NCBI RefSeq assembly: GCF_003171515.1
Contig: NW_027094002.1
Span: 1-26,160 of the forward strand
DNA from: Pyrenophora tritici-repentis
Lineage: Eukaryota; Ascomycota; Dothideomycetes; Pleosporales; Pleosporaceae
DNA: 26,160 nucleotides
Direction: 5' to 3'
Shown: positions 7,235 through 14,902 of the stretch, piece after piece
Layout of the letters: each line of letters starts with the position of its first letter
Numbering within the stretch: the first letter of the stretch is position 1
The notes under the pieces: generated by a model
The model's input: only the letters and a program-made list of their open reading frames with translations
Told to the model about the DNA's origin: nothing
Databases searched by the model: none
Translations under genes and position numbers: made by a program

Positions 7235-8483
7235 AGAAGAGTTATTTATGTTAAAAATAAGTATGCAGGTATAAAGCAAAGAAAAGAAAGATTCGAAAAG
7301 AGAGAGTATAAAGTTGGTGAGATTCATAATCGATAGATGAGGTAGGTAAAACAGGTATAGTTTGTAGTATATATTAGATAGTGTTTAAGAAAGAAATCAA
7401 GCATAGAATTAAGTAGGATTTAAGGATTAGGATTGTAGTAGAAGACAGAGCAAGTTATTAGGAATACATTAATAAGAAGATAGAAGAAAAGATTAAGTTT
7501 ATATAAAAGTAGAGTCATAAGAAGAAGATATAAATAAAAAAGATATAAGAGATTATGTTTCAATAATATTAAAAAGAGATGTTAGAAAAGAAAGAAGAAT
7601 AAAAGAAACCCGATATAATTTAAGAGGAGTATAGTAAAGGGAATAGAAGATAGGTAGAAGAAGAAAGAGAGAGAAAGATAAGGAAGTTTATAGAGAAGGA
7701 CATAAGAAGCAAAAGATAAAGAGAAAGAAGGAGAAGTAAAGAAAATAGAAAGAGAAGTAAAGAAAATAGAAAGAGAAGTAAAGAAAAATATAGAGCAAGT
7801 AAAGAGAGAGTAGCAAGAACAGCAGTAGTAATAAGGATAAGGATAGAGTTAAGGTACAGTACAATAATGCATAGTGGGTATTTAAGCAACAGTAGTAAGA
7901 CGAGGCAGGCCGTGTTGGACGTGCATACAGTAGGTAGAGTTTAAGTTTACCGACGCAGAATAGTGATAGAGGTATATAGGGTAGTAGATAATGCGATGCG
8001 GTATATAGACGGCGGTAGGCGAAGGACAGAGCCGACACAATATACAACAGTATTAGAGAACTAAGAGGTAGTAGGCAAAGGAGATAGTTGAAGAAGTATT
8101 TAGGTTGTGTTTAGTATAGCGAATGGTATAACGTGTGTATACAAGCAATAAGAAGATAATAGATACGGAGGAGATTAGACAGCAGATATAAAAGATTGTT
8201 AGTTTCGAGGGTATTTATAGCAAGGTTGTTAGGATTAGTATAGGGAAGCAAGAATAGAGTAGCATAGGGATAGATAGGAGGTTAGTAGAACAGAGAGTTA
8301 AAGTAAATTTAATAGAGGGATTCGTAAGACAGTTTTAGAGCAAGTAGGGGTTAGGGTGTACAGAAACGAATAGGTTAATAAGAGAGTTTTATTAGAGTCA
8401 GCCGTTTATAATAGAGGAGAACAATAAACAACAGAGGTTATTGCAGAGAAGGGTATAGGCCGAGGTAAAGGGAAGAAGAGAGA
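7235..8483 (+). other. A+G-rich, C-poor tail of unit 1; no intact gene
   Basis: No complete gene is visible. It contains three imperfect 21-bp tandem repeats (AGTAAAGAAAATAGAAAGAGA) at 7735-7794. Short coding-like patches occur on the plus strand: about 7946-8065 is an open 38-codon stretch, and 8138-8483 is one frame of mixed composition broken by one TAA and five TAG but no TGA. It may be a decayed gene. The part to 7803 is shared with copy 2; 7804-8483 is present only in copy 1, because a LINE replaces it in copy 2. Confidence 0.5.
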
Positions 8484-8709
8484 TGTCAGATTGTGATGGG
8501 TTATCAAAGACGGGGATAATAGTATAATAATATGATTGGGATCGATTGTATTGTTCTGGTCTGATGTCGTGTGTTCTGTTGTCCAACGCTGTTCGATCAG
8601 TTGGGTCGCGGTGGATTGTGCGCGCTGACTAATTTAACTGATCCACAGAATCCACAGCTCCGAACACCCGGATTTTGTCCACCACCCAAAATATGCCCAT
8701 ATTCTGACA
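8484..8709 (-). repeat. Copia 3' LTR
   Basis: 226 bp, identical by eye to 13598-13823, with TG...CA ends extended to the inverted hexamer TGTCAG/CTGACA. As the element lies on the minus strand this is its 3' LTR. It contains an AT-rich run (GATAATAGTATAATAATATG). Confidence 0.97.
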
Positions 8710-8719
8710 CACCCCTCAG
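8710..8719 (-). promoter_or_regulatory. Copia polypurine tract
   Basis: On the element strand CTGAGGGGTG lies directly before the 3' LTR. Its purine run GAGGGGTG is the expected primer site for second-strand synthesis, though it is short. Confidence 0.7.
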
Positions 8720-8736
8720 CTCAAGAGCCTTGAGCT
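8718..8736. other. Perfect 8-bp stem hairpin at the end of pol
   Basis: AGCTCAAG, loop AGC, CTTGAGCT. It lies between the pol stop codon and the purine tract. Role unknown; it could mark RNA structure near the 3' end of the element. Confidence 0.6.
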
Positions 8737-8739
8737 GGA

Positions 8740-11199
8740 TTAACCACAGCTAAGCTGCTCTAATTGAGCTTGGATCTCTACAACAGGTGACTGATTGTGT
8801 GGCTCTCGATCCCTAACTTCGACCAGCCCTAGTTGGATCAGAAAGCCCGTCCACTGGTTTACTGGGAGTACTTTGGTGAGGCCATCAGCTATCATCTCAG
8901 AGGATTTTGTGTATACTACTTTGATCCTCTGGTTCGTCACTTCCTGTCGGAGCCAATGGTTGTGGATATCTACGTGTCGGAGCTTCGTGGTGAGTCTTGA
9001 TACTGCTTGAGTTACAAGACGGATCGTCTGTTGATTGTCGCATTGGATAGTGATCGTAGGACTCGGTAGCTTAACCTTAAGTTCACTGATCAATCGTGAG
9101 GTAAAGATCGCTTCTTTGGCTACTTGTGAGAGTGCTAAGAGCTCTGCTTCAGTTGTTGAAGTAGTGACGGTATCTTGCTTGCTAGATCGCCAGGCGATCA
9201 GCCCGCCGAAGAGTTTAATCGCGTAGCCCTGAGAGCTTTTGCGATCCAGAGTGTTGTCTGCAAATGATGCGTCACTGGCTACCTGCATAGCGGTGCCGCC
9301 ACCCAATCGTAATGTCAGCCACTTAGTGTCGGATAGGTAGAGTAACACTCGATCCGCAGCCTGTTGGTGTTCCTGACTTGGGTTGGCGAGAAATCTGGCT
9401 AGTCTAGACGTCGCAAAAGCAATATCCGGGCGTGTATTGACAGCGGCGTAGAGGAGAGAGCCAATCTTCCGCTGGTATCGATTGATCTCAGACGGGGTAG
9501 CTAGTCCTTCTCTGGGCATGAGCTCGCTGGTCGCCATAGGAGTATCGTGGCGGATTGTCTGATCGTCCACTAGTCTATTGATCTTTTCATAGTAGGCAAC
9601 CTGGGAGAGGTGGATCAGTTGTTTGGATCGATCCCTGATCACCTCGATCCCAAGGAACCACTGTAGATCGTCTCCACCAGTGATGGAGTATCGCTGCTTG
9701 AGCTGATCCATTGCTTCTTGAGCCTTCTTGGATTGATCCTTGCCATAGGCTAGGATGATATCGTCTACGTAGTAGAAGATGATGATTCCGTCTTTGATCA
9801 TACAGCAGGGCTCGTGGGGTACAATCTGGAACCCAAGTTGAGTGAGCGTCGCTGTGAGATCCTTCTGCCAAAGGAGTGGGGATATTCTTAGCCCATAAAG
9901 AGCTTTCTTGATCCGTAGGATAGTGCCGGGCTTCTGATAACCCTTTGGCATCCGCATGTAGACCTCTCGATCTAACGATGCGTGGACGAAGGCGTTGGTA
10001 ACGTCGTACTGTTTTAGTTCAAGATTGTGTTTGGCAGCGATTGCCATAAGTAGTCGAAATGATCGGCTAGCTAGAGTAGCGGCGTAGGTGTCTTGGGAGG
10101 TGATATTGCGCTGCTGATCACCCCGCACAACTAATCGAGCTTTGCACTTAATGAATTGATTGGCTTTGTTAAATTTGTAGACATACACCCACATGCAGTC
10201 TAGAATCTGGTGTCCTTTAGATTTAGCTGCTTGGTAGGGTACTTCTTCCCACGAATTGGTGACTTTGTGGCTGTCGAGATGTGCACGTTGTGCTTCTTTA
10301 AATAGCTCTCCTAAAGGGTGCTGATCAAGATCAGTCCTGGCTGTCGGTGGATCAGGAAGTTGTGATTGATGGATCTTGACTCCTTTGGCGAGTAGCCGGT
10401 GAAGTTGTGCCTTGTCGATTGGGCTTCCATTGTGAGTGCCTATAGTCCCTGCCTTTAATCCAGCCATGAACGCTGCGGCCCATGGAACTGTTTTGGATGA
10501 TTGGATCTCAGGAGTGGATCGAACATTTCCACTCATAAACTGGGCGAGCAGGACTGCTGGTGGAGGTGTTGATGGAGGAGTTGGGTAGTGATCTTGGATC
10601 TTTCGACCATTGTAGTACCCTGGCGGATCTTCTTCCTCCTCTGTGGTATTGATGCTTTCGTCGTCTTCATGAAACGACTCCGTCCCGGTGTCTGGGATCG
10701 GTGGTGGGAGCTCGATAGTCCTAACGTATGCTGCGATCTCTGAAAGAGTGCTGTGCATAAGGCTATCCATTAGGTCTTCAATTGTCCCATCAAATATTGT
10801 ATTTTCGTCGAAGGTCACGTCTCTTGTGCTGATGACTTTGGCGAGTGATGGGATCCAAATCCGATAGATATTGGATGATTGATATCCAACTAGGTAGCCG
10901 ATCCAGGCTTTTGGATCAAGCCGCTGTAGTCTTGATTTGCCTCTGTGGGTATCATCAGTCATCGCAAAAGCTTTGCACCCATAGGCTTTGAGGTATGCTA
11001 GGTAGGGCTTCTTGATCGACGTGACTATCCCATTTGCTAGTGATACGCGCGTGAAGAATACTTCGTAGGGTGTTTTCCACTGGTTACTGTAGTTTGGCGT
11101 TCGATTGTAGAGGTGTACAGCAGCCCGAGTGATCTCTGGCCAGAGTTCCCATGGTAGATTGGCGTCAAGTCTCATTGTGCGTGCCTTCTCCTTATTCAC
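8740..11199 (-). CDS. pol: Copia Pol, integrase C-terminus, reverse transcriptase and RNase H
   Basis: An 819-codon frame in another phase from the preceding part. It opens with the conserved NKEKARTMRLDANLPWELWPE that normally follows the integrase Glu, so it is the continuation of the same polyprotein after a one-base frameshift. The reverse transcriptase shows KQYDVTNAFVHASL (first catalytic Asp) and YYVDD near residue 474. The RNase H part has SDASFADN, TEAELLAL, CDNQQT and RHVDIHNHWLRQ with IADGLTK. It ends at TAA 8740-8742 close to the 3' LTR. All catalytic residues are present, and no other stop or frameshift is seen. Confidence 0.95.
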   Translation of the reverse strand: MNKEKARTMRLDANLPWELWPEITRAAVHLYNRTPNYSNQWKTPYEVFFTRVSLANGIVTSIKKPYLAYLKAYGCKAFAMTDDTHRGKSRLQRLDPKAWIGYLVGYQSSNIYRIWIPSLAKVISTRDVTFDENTIFDGTIEDLMDSLMHSTLSEIAAYVRTIELPPPIPDTGTESFHEDDESINTTEEEEDPPGYYNGRKIQDHYPTPPSTPPPAVLLAQFMSGNVRSTPEIQSSKTVPWAAAFMAGLKAGTIGTHNGSPIDKAQLHRLLAKGVKIHQSQLPDPPTARTDLDQHPLGELFKEAQRAHLDSHKVTNSWEEVPYQAAKSKGHQILDCMWVYVYKFNKANQFIKCKARLVVRGDQQRNITSQDTYAATLASRSFRLLMAIAAKHNLELKQYDVTNAFVHASLDREVYMRMPKGYQKPGTILRIKKALYGLRISPLLWQKDLTATLTQLGFQIVPHEPCCMIKDGIIIFYYVDDIILAYGKDQSKKAQEAMDQLKQRYSITGGDDLQWFLGIEVIRDRSKQLIHLSQVAYYEKINRLVDDQTIRHDTPMATSELMPREGLATPSEINRYQRKIGSLLYAAVNTRPDIAFATSRLARFLANPSQEHQQAADRVLLYLSDTKWLTLRLGGGTAMQVASDASFADNTLDRKSSQGYAIKLFGGLIAWRSSKQDTVTTSTTEAELLALSQVAKEAIFTSRLISELKVKLPSPTITIQCDNQQTIRLVTQAVSRLTTKLRHVDIHNHWLRQEVTNQRIKVVYTKSSEMIADGLTKVLPVNQWTGFLIQLGLVEVRDREPHNQSPVVEIQAQLEQLSCG

Positions 11200-12236
11200 A
11201 CCCCTGAGCGTTCAGCTCCACCGTTTTGAGCTTGAGTATCTGGTGCTGAAGGCTCGACAGCAATGCCTTGGCCTCTGATCCATCGCTCGACGTCTGGTTT
11301 GACTGTGGTGATCTCGTTGTCGGTTTCGATCACTTTTGGGGTGATGTTGTATTGGTTTTGGAGGAAAGTGAGGAAATTGGATAGTACTCGGATGATCGAT
11401 TTCGCCGTTCGGTTATCTGTGAGATAGAAATCCCACTGAAATCGCGAGTACCTATCGGTAATTAGCAATTGGCTTTTCTCTTTGTTGTAGGATTGATTCT
11501 CATAGGAGTGGAAATCAATGGCGAGCCTCTCTGCGGGTCCCTGATCATTGATCCGTGGAGCGCGGCTGATCTGTCGTCGGATTTTCGCTCGGCCACACGC
11601 ATCGCACTGCACTGTCGTTACCCCTTTAACTCGCACCCCCTCAGCTTGCTGGACTAGGTGCTCGATCGCTGCTGGCCCTGGGTGTCCCAGTCTTTTGTGC
11701 CAGAGGAGAGCAGGCGCCTGTTGGGGTCGCCGGCGCGTTCGGGACGTTTGTGAGTGGGCGTGTAGGGCTACTCTGTCCTCTGATCCATTTGGCCGATACT
11801 CCAGTACCCATTGACCATATAGCTCTGCCAGCTCGCAGACGGTTGATCCATCTGATCGCTTGACCGCTGTGGGATCCGATTGGGTATCCCACCAGAGTCC
11901 TTGCTTTCTCAGTACTCTAAATGAGACGATATTGCAGAGGATGTCTGGGCAGATTGCTACGTCGTGGAGCACGAGTTTCTCTACTCTCTGTTTATGTTCA
12001 AGCTGTATGACTATTGATCCATATCCCTTGATCCAAATCTGGCTATTGCCTGCCCATATGAAATCTCCATGGATCGGTGGCCGATAGTTGTGGATCCGAT
12101 CGGGGTTGTTCGTGATATGGCACGTCGATCCTGAGTCAAAGATGAAGGAGTTGCTTAGTGGGTAATCGTGCCGATTCGATAGGGAGGATACAGCGGCGAA
12201 CATGGCGTCGATCTTCGATATCTGTCGTCCATTTAG
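11196..12236 (-). CDS. pol: Copia Pol, protease and integrase part
   Basis: This frame is in the same phase as gag and directly follows its TGA; the first ATG is at 12203, 11 codons further on. It contains the aspartic protease signature FDSGSTCHITN, the GAG-pre-integrase HHCC region (LLWHKRLGHPGPAAIEHL, then CDACGRAK), and the integrase core with Asp in LAIDFHS, Asp in IETDNE and Glu in GGAERSG, the last two separated by 35 residues (DX35E). It ends prematurely at a TGA (11196-11198), just after the integrase Glu, because a homopolymer at 11201-11204 is one base short for the downstream frame. Confidence 0.93.
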   Translation of the reverse strand, partial: LNGRQISKIDAMFAAVSSLSNRHDYPLSNSFIFDSGSTCHITNNPDRIHNYRPPIHGDFIWAGNSQIWIKGYGSIVIQLEHKQRVEKLVLHDVAICPDILCNIVSFRVLRKQGLWWDTQSDPTAVKRSDGSTVCELAELYGQWVLEYRPNGSEDRVALHAHSQTSRTRRRPQQAPALLWHKRLGHPGPAAIEHLVQQAEGVRVKGVTTVQCDACGRAKIRRQISRAPRINDQGPAERLAIDFHSYENQSYNKEKSQLLITDRYSRFQWDFYLTDNRTAKSIIRVLSNFLTFLQNQYNITPKVIETDNEITTVKPDVERWIRGQGIAVEPSAPDTQAQNGGAERSGV

Positions 12237-13550
12237 TCAATCATCAATAAGATTAGGTGTAGGAGTTTGGGACTGCTTAAGTCTTGGAGTATGAGTCCTT
12301 GGGCGACCTTGGGCTCTCAGGAGACTCTGAAACTCAGCGTCATGTTCTCGTCTGAGCTCCACGAATTGGGCTGTTCTTGGATTGGGTTCCCACCACTCCG
12401 GAGCTTTCTCAGTATACACGTAGAAGCAATCACGGAGGGCATGCCCCATGTCACATGCTGGACATTTGGGGCCTCTGGCGTCTGCGATCACAGTTTTACC
12501 AGGCACGGCGTCCGCTTTGGCGGAGTTACCGTAGGCGTACGATCTTGCGCTTTTGCCTCTTCCTCTTGGAGGGATTGAAGAGCTTGGAGGTTCGCGATCG
12601 CCTTCCTCTATAGCTGTACGTTGATATCGGGGTCTGCCCCGTTTTCTGACTTGAGAGTTTCCCGTTTCCACATGGTGGGTGTCCCCATCCACGCGCTGGT
12701 CAGCGTTGCTGTTCGCAGCAAGAAATACAGATGGATCATCCACTGCAAAAGCTGCCTTTTGGCTTCTGTTTCGCGTGATCGGATGATTCAGCATCATATA
12801 CTCTCGGAACCGTCTCATCATGTCCTTCTGGGTTACCCCAGGTTGATCCATCCCATTGGATTGGAAGGTTGCTGCCCATATTGGGGCTATTTTGTTTACT
12901 GCCGACATAAAGTCTACAGCTACTGATCTAAACTGAGTAGTATCAGGCACCTTAAGTGTCTCCGCTTCAGTTACAGCTTGATTGTACTCGGCGAGCCAGG
13001 TATCCCAGTTATTCGCGGATCGAGGTGGTTTAAGAGCACTGTAGTATCGCTGTCGCGCTTGCTCTCGTTCGGTTTCGATAGTGATGCCCACATGGGCTCG
13101 AAGGTTCTTGATCCAGTCTCTGATCGATCCATCTGGCGGACAGCAGGTGCGCTGTAGGTGAACCGCGACGGTAGATTGGACGAGGATCATAATGTGTTGG
13201 AGATTGGTTATCTCAGTCTTGTATCTGGCGTACTTTGTTTTGTATTGCTCCATTTTGAGTTTGTAGATCTCAAGATCGTCCTTGTAGGCTCGTTGTCCCG
13301 CTGAGGATAGATCTGATAGTCTAGTTGGATTGGCTCCTGCAGGGAGTCCAGTCGATGGCGCGTAGTCGGCGCACTCCGGGAGCTCCGGAGGGAACGGCTC
13401 CATCAGTGGCAGCTTTGTCCCATCAGGATTGACCTGTTCCCATATATTGTAGGTGACACAGCGCGCTTGGAGTTGGCTGTACCAAGCGCGATAGTCGTGC
13501 TCGTCGCGTAGGAGCACTGTCGCGTTCTGTTGGTTGGCTTGAGCGGTCAT
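12237..13550 (-). CDS. gag: Copia Gag
   Basis: A 437-residue capsid/nucleocapsid protein forming the cytoplasmic virus-like particle of the element. It starts with MTAQANQQNATVLL. The middle has the usual copia Gag pattern (LRDEHDYRAWYSQLQ near the start, later long helical segments). A short zinc-knuckle-like motif, CPACDMGHALRDC (Cx2Cx3Hx4C, one residue shorter than the standard CCHC spacing), lies near residues 365-380, after a basic Arg-rich region. The stop is a TGA followed by CTA, and the pol frame continues in the same phase, so Gag-Pol may be made by readthrough. The frame is intact. Confidence 0.95.
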   Translation of the reverse strand: MTAQANQQNATVLLRDEHDYRAWYSQLQARCVTYNIWEQVNPDGTKLPLMEPFPPELPECADYAPSTGLPAGANPTRLSDLSSAGQRAYKDDLEIYKLKMEQYKTKYARYKTEITNLQHIMILVQSTVAVHLQRTCCPPDGSIRDWIKNLRAHVGITIETEREQARQRYYSALKPPRSANNWDTWLAEYNQAVTEAETLKVPDTTQFRSVAVDFMSAVNKIAPIWAATFQSNGMDQPGVTQKDMMRRFREYMMLNHPITRNRSQKAAFAVDDPSVFLAANSNADQRVDGDTHHVETGNSQVRKRGRPRYQRTAIEEGDREPPSSSIPPRGRGKSARSYAYGNSAKADAVPGKTVIADARGPKCPACDMGHALRDCFYVYTEKAPEWWEPNPRTAQFVELRREHDAEFQSLLRAQGRPRTHTPRLKQSQTPTPNLIDD

Positions 13551-13583
13551 AGCGATTTGGTTGTTGGATTATTGGTAGGGCGG

Positions 13584-13597
13584 ATGAGACTCTTAAT
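13584..13597 (-). promoter_or_regulatory. Copia primer-binding site, half-tRNA-Lys(CUU) type
   Basis: The plus strand reads ATGAGACTCTTAAT directly next to the 5' LTR. From general knowledge of eukaryotic tRNA-Lys(CUU), this matches the anticodon arm, with stem TGAGA and loop CTCTTAA, ending at tRNA nucleotide 39. Copia elements are known to prime with a 5' half-tRNA cut near that position (tRNA-iMet in Drosophila copia). The tRNA identity is from memory and not checked against the host. Confidence 0.65.
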
Positions 13598-13823
13598 TGT
13601 CAGATTGTGATGGGTTATCAAAGACGGGGATAATAGTATAATAATATGATTGGGATCGATTGTATTGTTCTGGTCTGATGTCGTGTGTTCTGTTGTCCAA
13701 CGCTGTTCGATCAGTTGGGTCGCGGTGGATTGTGCGCGCTGACTAATTTAACTGATCCACAGAATCCACAGCTCCGAACACCCGGATTTTGTCCACCACC
13801 CAAAATATGCCCATATTCTGACA
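13598..13823 (-). repeat. Copia 5' LTR
   Basis: 226 bp, identical by eye to 8484-8709. It is the 5' LTR in element orientation and should hold the promoter. The primer-binding site directly abuts its inner edge at 13597. Confidence 0.97.
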
Positions 13824-13828
13824 AGAGA

Positions 13829-14490
13829 ATTATTATTATTATTATTATTATTATTCCATTAGAGTCCTTTTTCAGTCAGAGACTATGTAGGACTTTGGCC
13901 GAAGGCCGTTCTATCTTGGTTTTTCTAATTTACATGGTTTTCTGGTATGGTTCGCTAATATGGTTTTTGGCTTTTCTACAAAAGATAGCTTGTATCTGTT
14001 TGTTGCCAGGTGCTAAAGAGCAGTTTGATAAGTAGAAAGAGATGTATCAGCGGGCTCTTGTGGCAAAGGAGAGGGTTGTGGTTTTAGTTTTATACAGTGT
14101 CTCTCTGTAGGTCTTCTGGTGGCTGTCCTAGGTACCATTTTCTTGTTCCTATTCTGGTGCTAGTGATAAAAGCTAGGGTTGCTTCTATACCTATACTAGT
14201 GTGGAGTAGTAGTGGTAGTGTGACTGGGCGATGTTTGATTGTTTGTAGGAGCGTTTTTCGATGGTCTTTGTATAGATGACAGTACAGTAGTAGGTGTTCT
14301 GGCGTTTGGATGTTTTGGCAGGTGCAGCGATTAGAGTCTCGTTTCTTAAATCTCTTTAGGTAGGAGTTGAAGTATCCGTGTCCTAGCTTAAGAGAGTAGA
14401 AGGCGCTAGAGGTTACTCTTTTCGTGTTCTGTGGCATTTGGATGGTTTTGCTGATTTTAAGAGGGTATTTGGCTGAGTAGGTAGCTTTGT
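13829..14490 (-). mobile_element. 5'-truncated LINE 3' end (LINE-1 of the window)
   Basis: On the minus strand it ends in an (AAT)n tail (plus-strand ATT repeats at 13829-13855). The 3' UTR shares blocks with the second LINE at 23228 (CCATTAGAGTCCT, GACTATGTAGGACTTTGG). It holds only the last part of ORF2. The 5' end is estimated from where similarity to the other LINE stops, near 14490. The copia element is inserted directly at its tail. Confidence 0.85.
14090..14437 (-). CDS. LINE ORF2 C-terminal fragment
   Basis: 115 codons from the first ATG, open a little further upstream (to about 14490). It contains SSAFYSLKLGHGYFNSYLKRF and a CTCQNIQTPEHLLLYC motif (CxCx7Hx4C), the terminal zinc-like motif of fungal LINEs that carry RNase H. 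It closely parallels the C-terminus of the LINE at 23475-24215. The reverse transcriptase and RNase H are lost by 5' truncation, so it cannot move on its own. Confidence 0.85.
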   Translation of the reverse strand: MPQNTKRVTSSAFYSLKLGHGYFNSYLKRFKKRDSNRCTCQNIQTPEHLLLYCHLYKDHRKTLLQTIKHRPVTLPLLLHTSIGIEATLAFITSTRIGTRKWYLGQPPEDLQRDTV

Positions 14491-14902
14491 TTAGAGCGGT
14501 TGCTCTAACCCAGGGCGCTCAATGGTACGTTATAATATACCATTTTTTTGTTAGTGCTGAGAAGTACGCGTATGGCGGGTATATACTAGAACCAGGGGTT
14601 TATCCCATTAAACTTCAGGAGTACATCCCATTTTTAGTCTATAGTCGAAATTACTCCAAATTTAGACATATAACTCAGCATACGTAGACGCACAATCTGA
14701 CGAATTTACAGCGCAGCAGACTATGTGGTTCAGGAGCTTAGGGTTTGGTGTTCTTGGTTAGGGTTACGCGTCTGGGGGGTCAGGAGGTCGCGAGGCTCGG
14801 CACCCCGCCGCGCGCGCGCCGCCGGAGTAAGCACCGAGAGAGCGATCAACAGCGCGTGTATATAAGAAGCCGAGTAGAACAGGTAGGCGTCGATATTTCA
14901 AC
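14491..14902 (+). other. 5' flank of unit 2 with telomere-like motifs and GC-rich stretch
   Basis: No gene supported. It contains TTAGGGTTT at 14738-14746 and TTAGGGTTA at 14758-14766, then a CpG-rich run at 14801-14825 (alternating CG), then the TATA box and start of the helicase gene. The upstream limit of the unit is not known, because the copy 1 counterpart lies outside the window. Confidence 0.5.
14859..14866 (+). promoter_or_regulatory. TATA box of the TLH-like helicase gene
   Basis: TATATAAG lies 36 bases before the ATG at 14903. Transcription would start close to the ATG, giving a very short leader. The ATG context TTCAACATGTC fits fungal translation starts. Confidence 0.5.

Larger units (their letters stand above)
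1..7803 (+). repeat. Subtelomeric direct repeat, copy 1 (shared part)
   Basis: This stretch is repeated in the same orientation at 15421-23227. The offset drifts from 15420 to 15424 because of small indels. By eye the indels fall in homopolymers or short tandem runs (for example 8 T versus 6 T at 451-458, 6 G versus 5 G at 2474-2479), and I saw almost no isolated substitutions. The 5' end of the unit is cut by the window edge. Copy 1 continues past the shared part to 8483, whereas copy 2 is cut by a LINE after 23227. The arrangement is a head-to-tail array of a helicase-bearing subtelomeric unit. Confidence 0.95.
8484..13823 (-). mobile_element. Ty1/copia LTR retrotransposon, nearly intact, 5,340 bp
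   Basis: The element is bounded by identical 226-bp LTRs with TGTCAG...CTGACA ends and flanked by a 5-bp target duplication AGAGA (8479-8483 and 13824-13828). On the minus strand the order is LTR, primer site, gag, TGA, protease, GAG-pre-integrase, integrase, reverse transcriptase, RNase H, purine tract, LTR. Integrase before reverse transcriptase defines the copia (Pseudoviridae) order. The only clear lesion is a one-base frameshift at a four-base homopolymer at 11201-11204. LTR identity points to a recent insertion. It inserted exactly between the end of unit 1 and the tail of a LINE. Confidence 0.97.

Noticed and set aside
4352..7327. Long minus-strand open frames rich in Leu, Ala and Ser (for example 4352-5143, 5596-6723, 6233-7327) that look like membrane proteins
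   Set aside because: The plus strand has few T, so the minus strand lacks stops. The Leu/Ala pattern is just the complement of AGC/GAG-type codons on the plus strand, several frames are open at once, and there are no conserved motifs.
14520..14543. Short palindrome AATGGTA...TACCATT
   Set aside because: Only 7-bp arms in AT-rich DNA, no flanking duplication, and no second copy seen; weak as a mobile element or operator.
14487..14687. Plus-strand open frame of 66 codons upstream of the helicase
   Set aside because: No start context, motif or homologue recognised; it overlaps the 5' edge of the LINE fragment. Likely chance.
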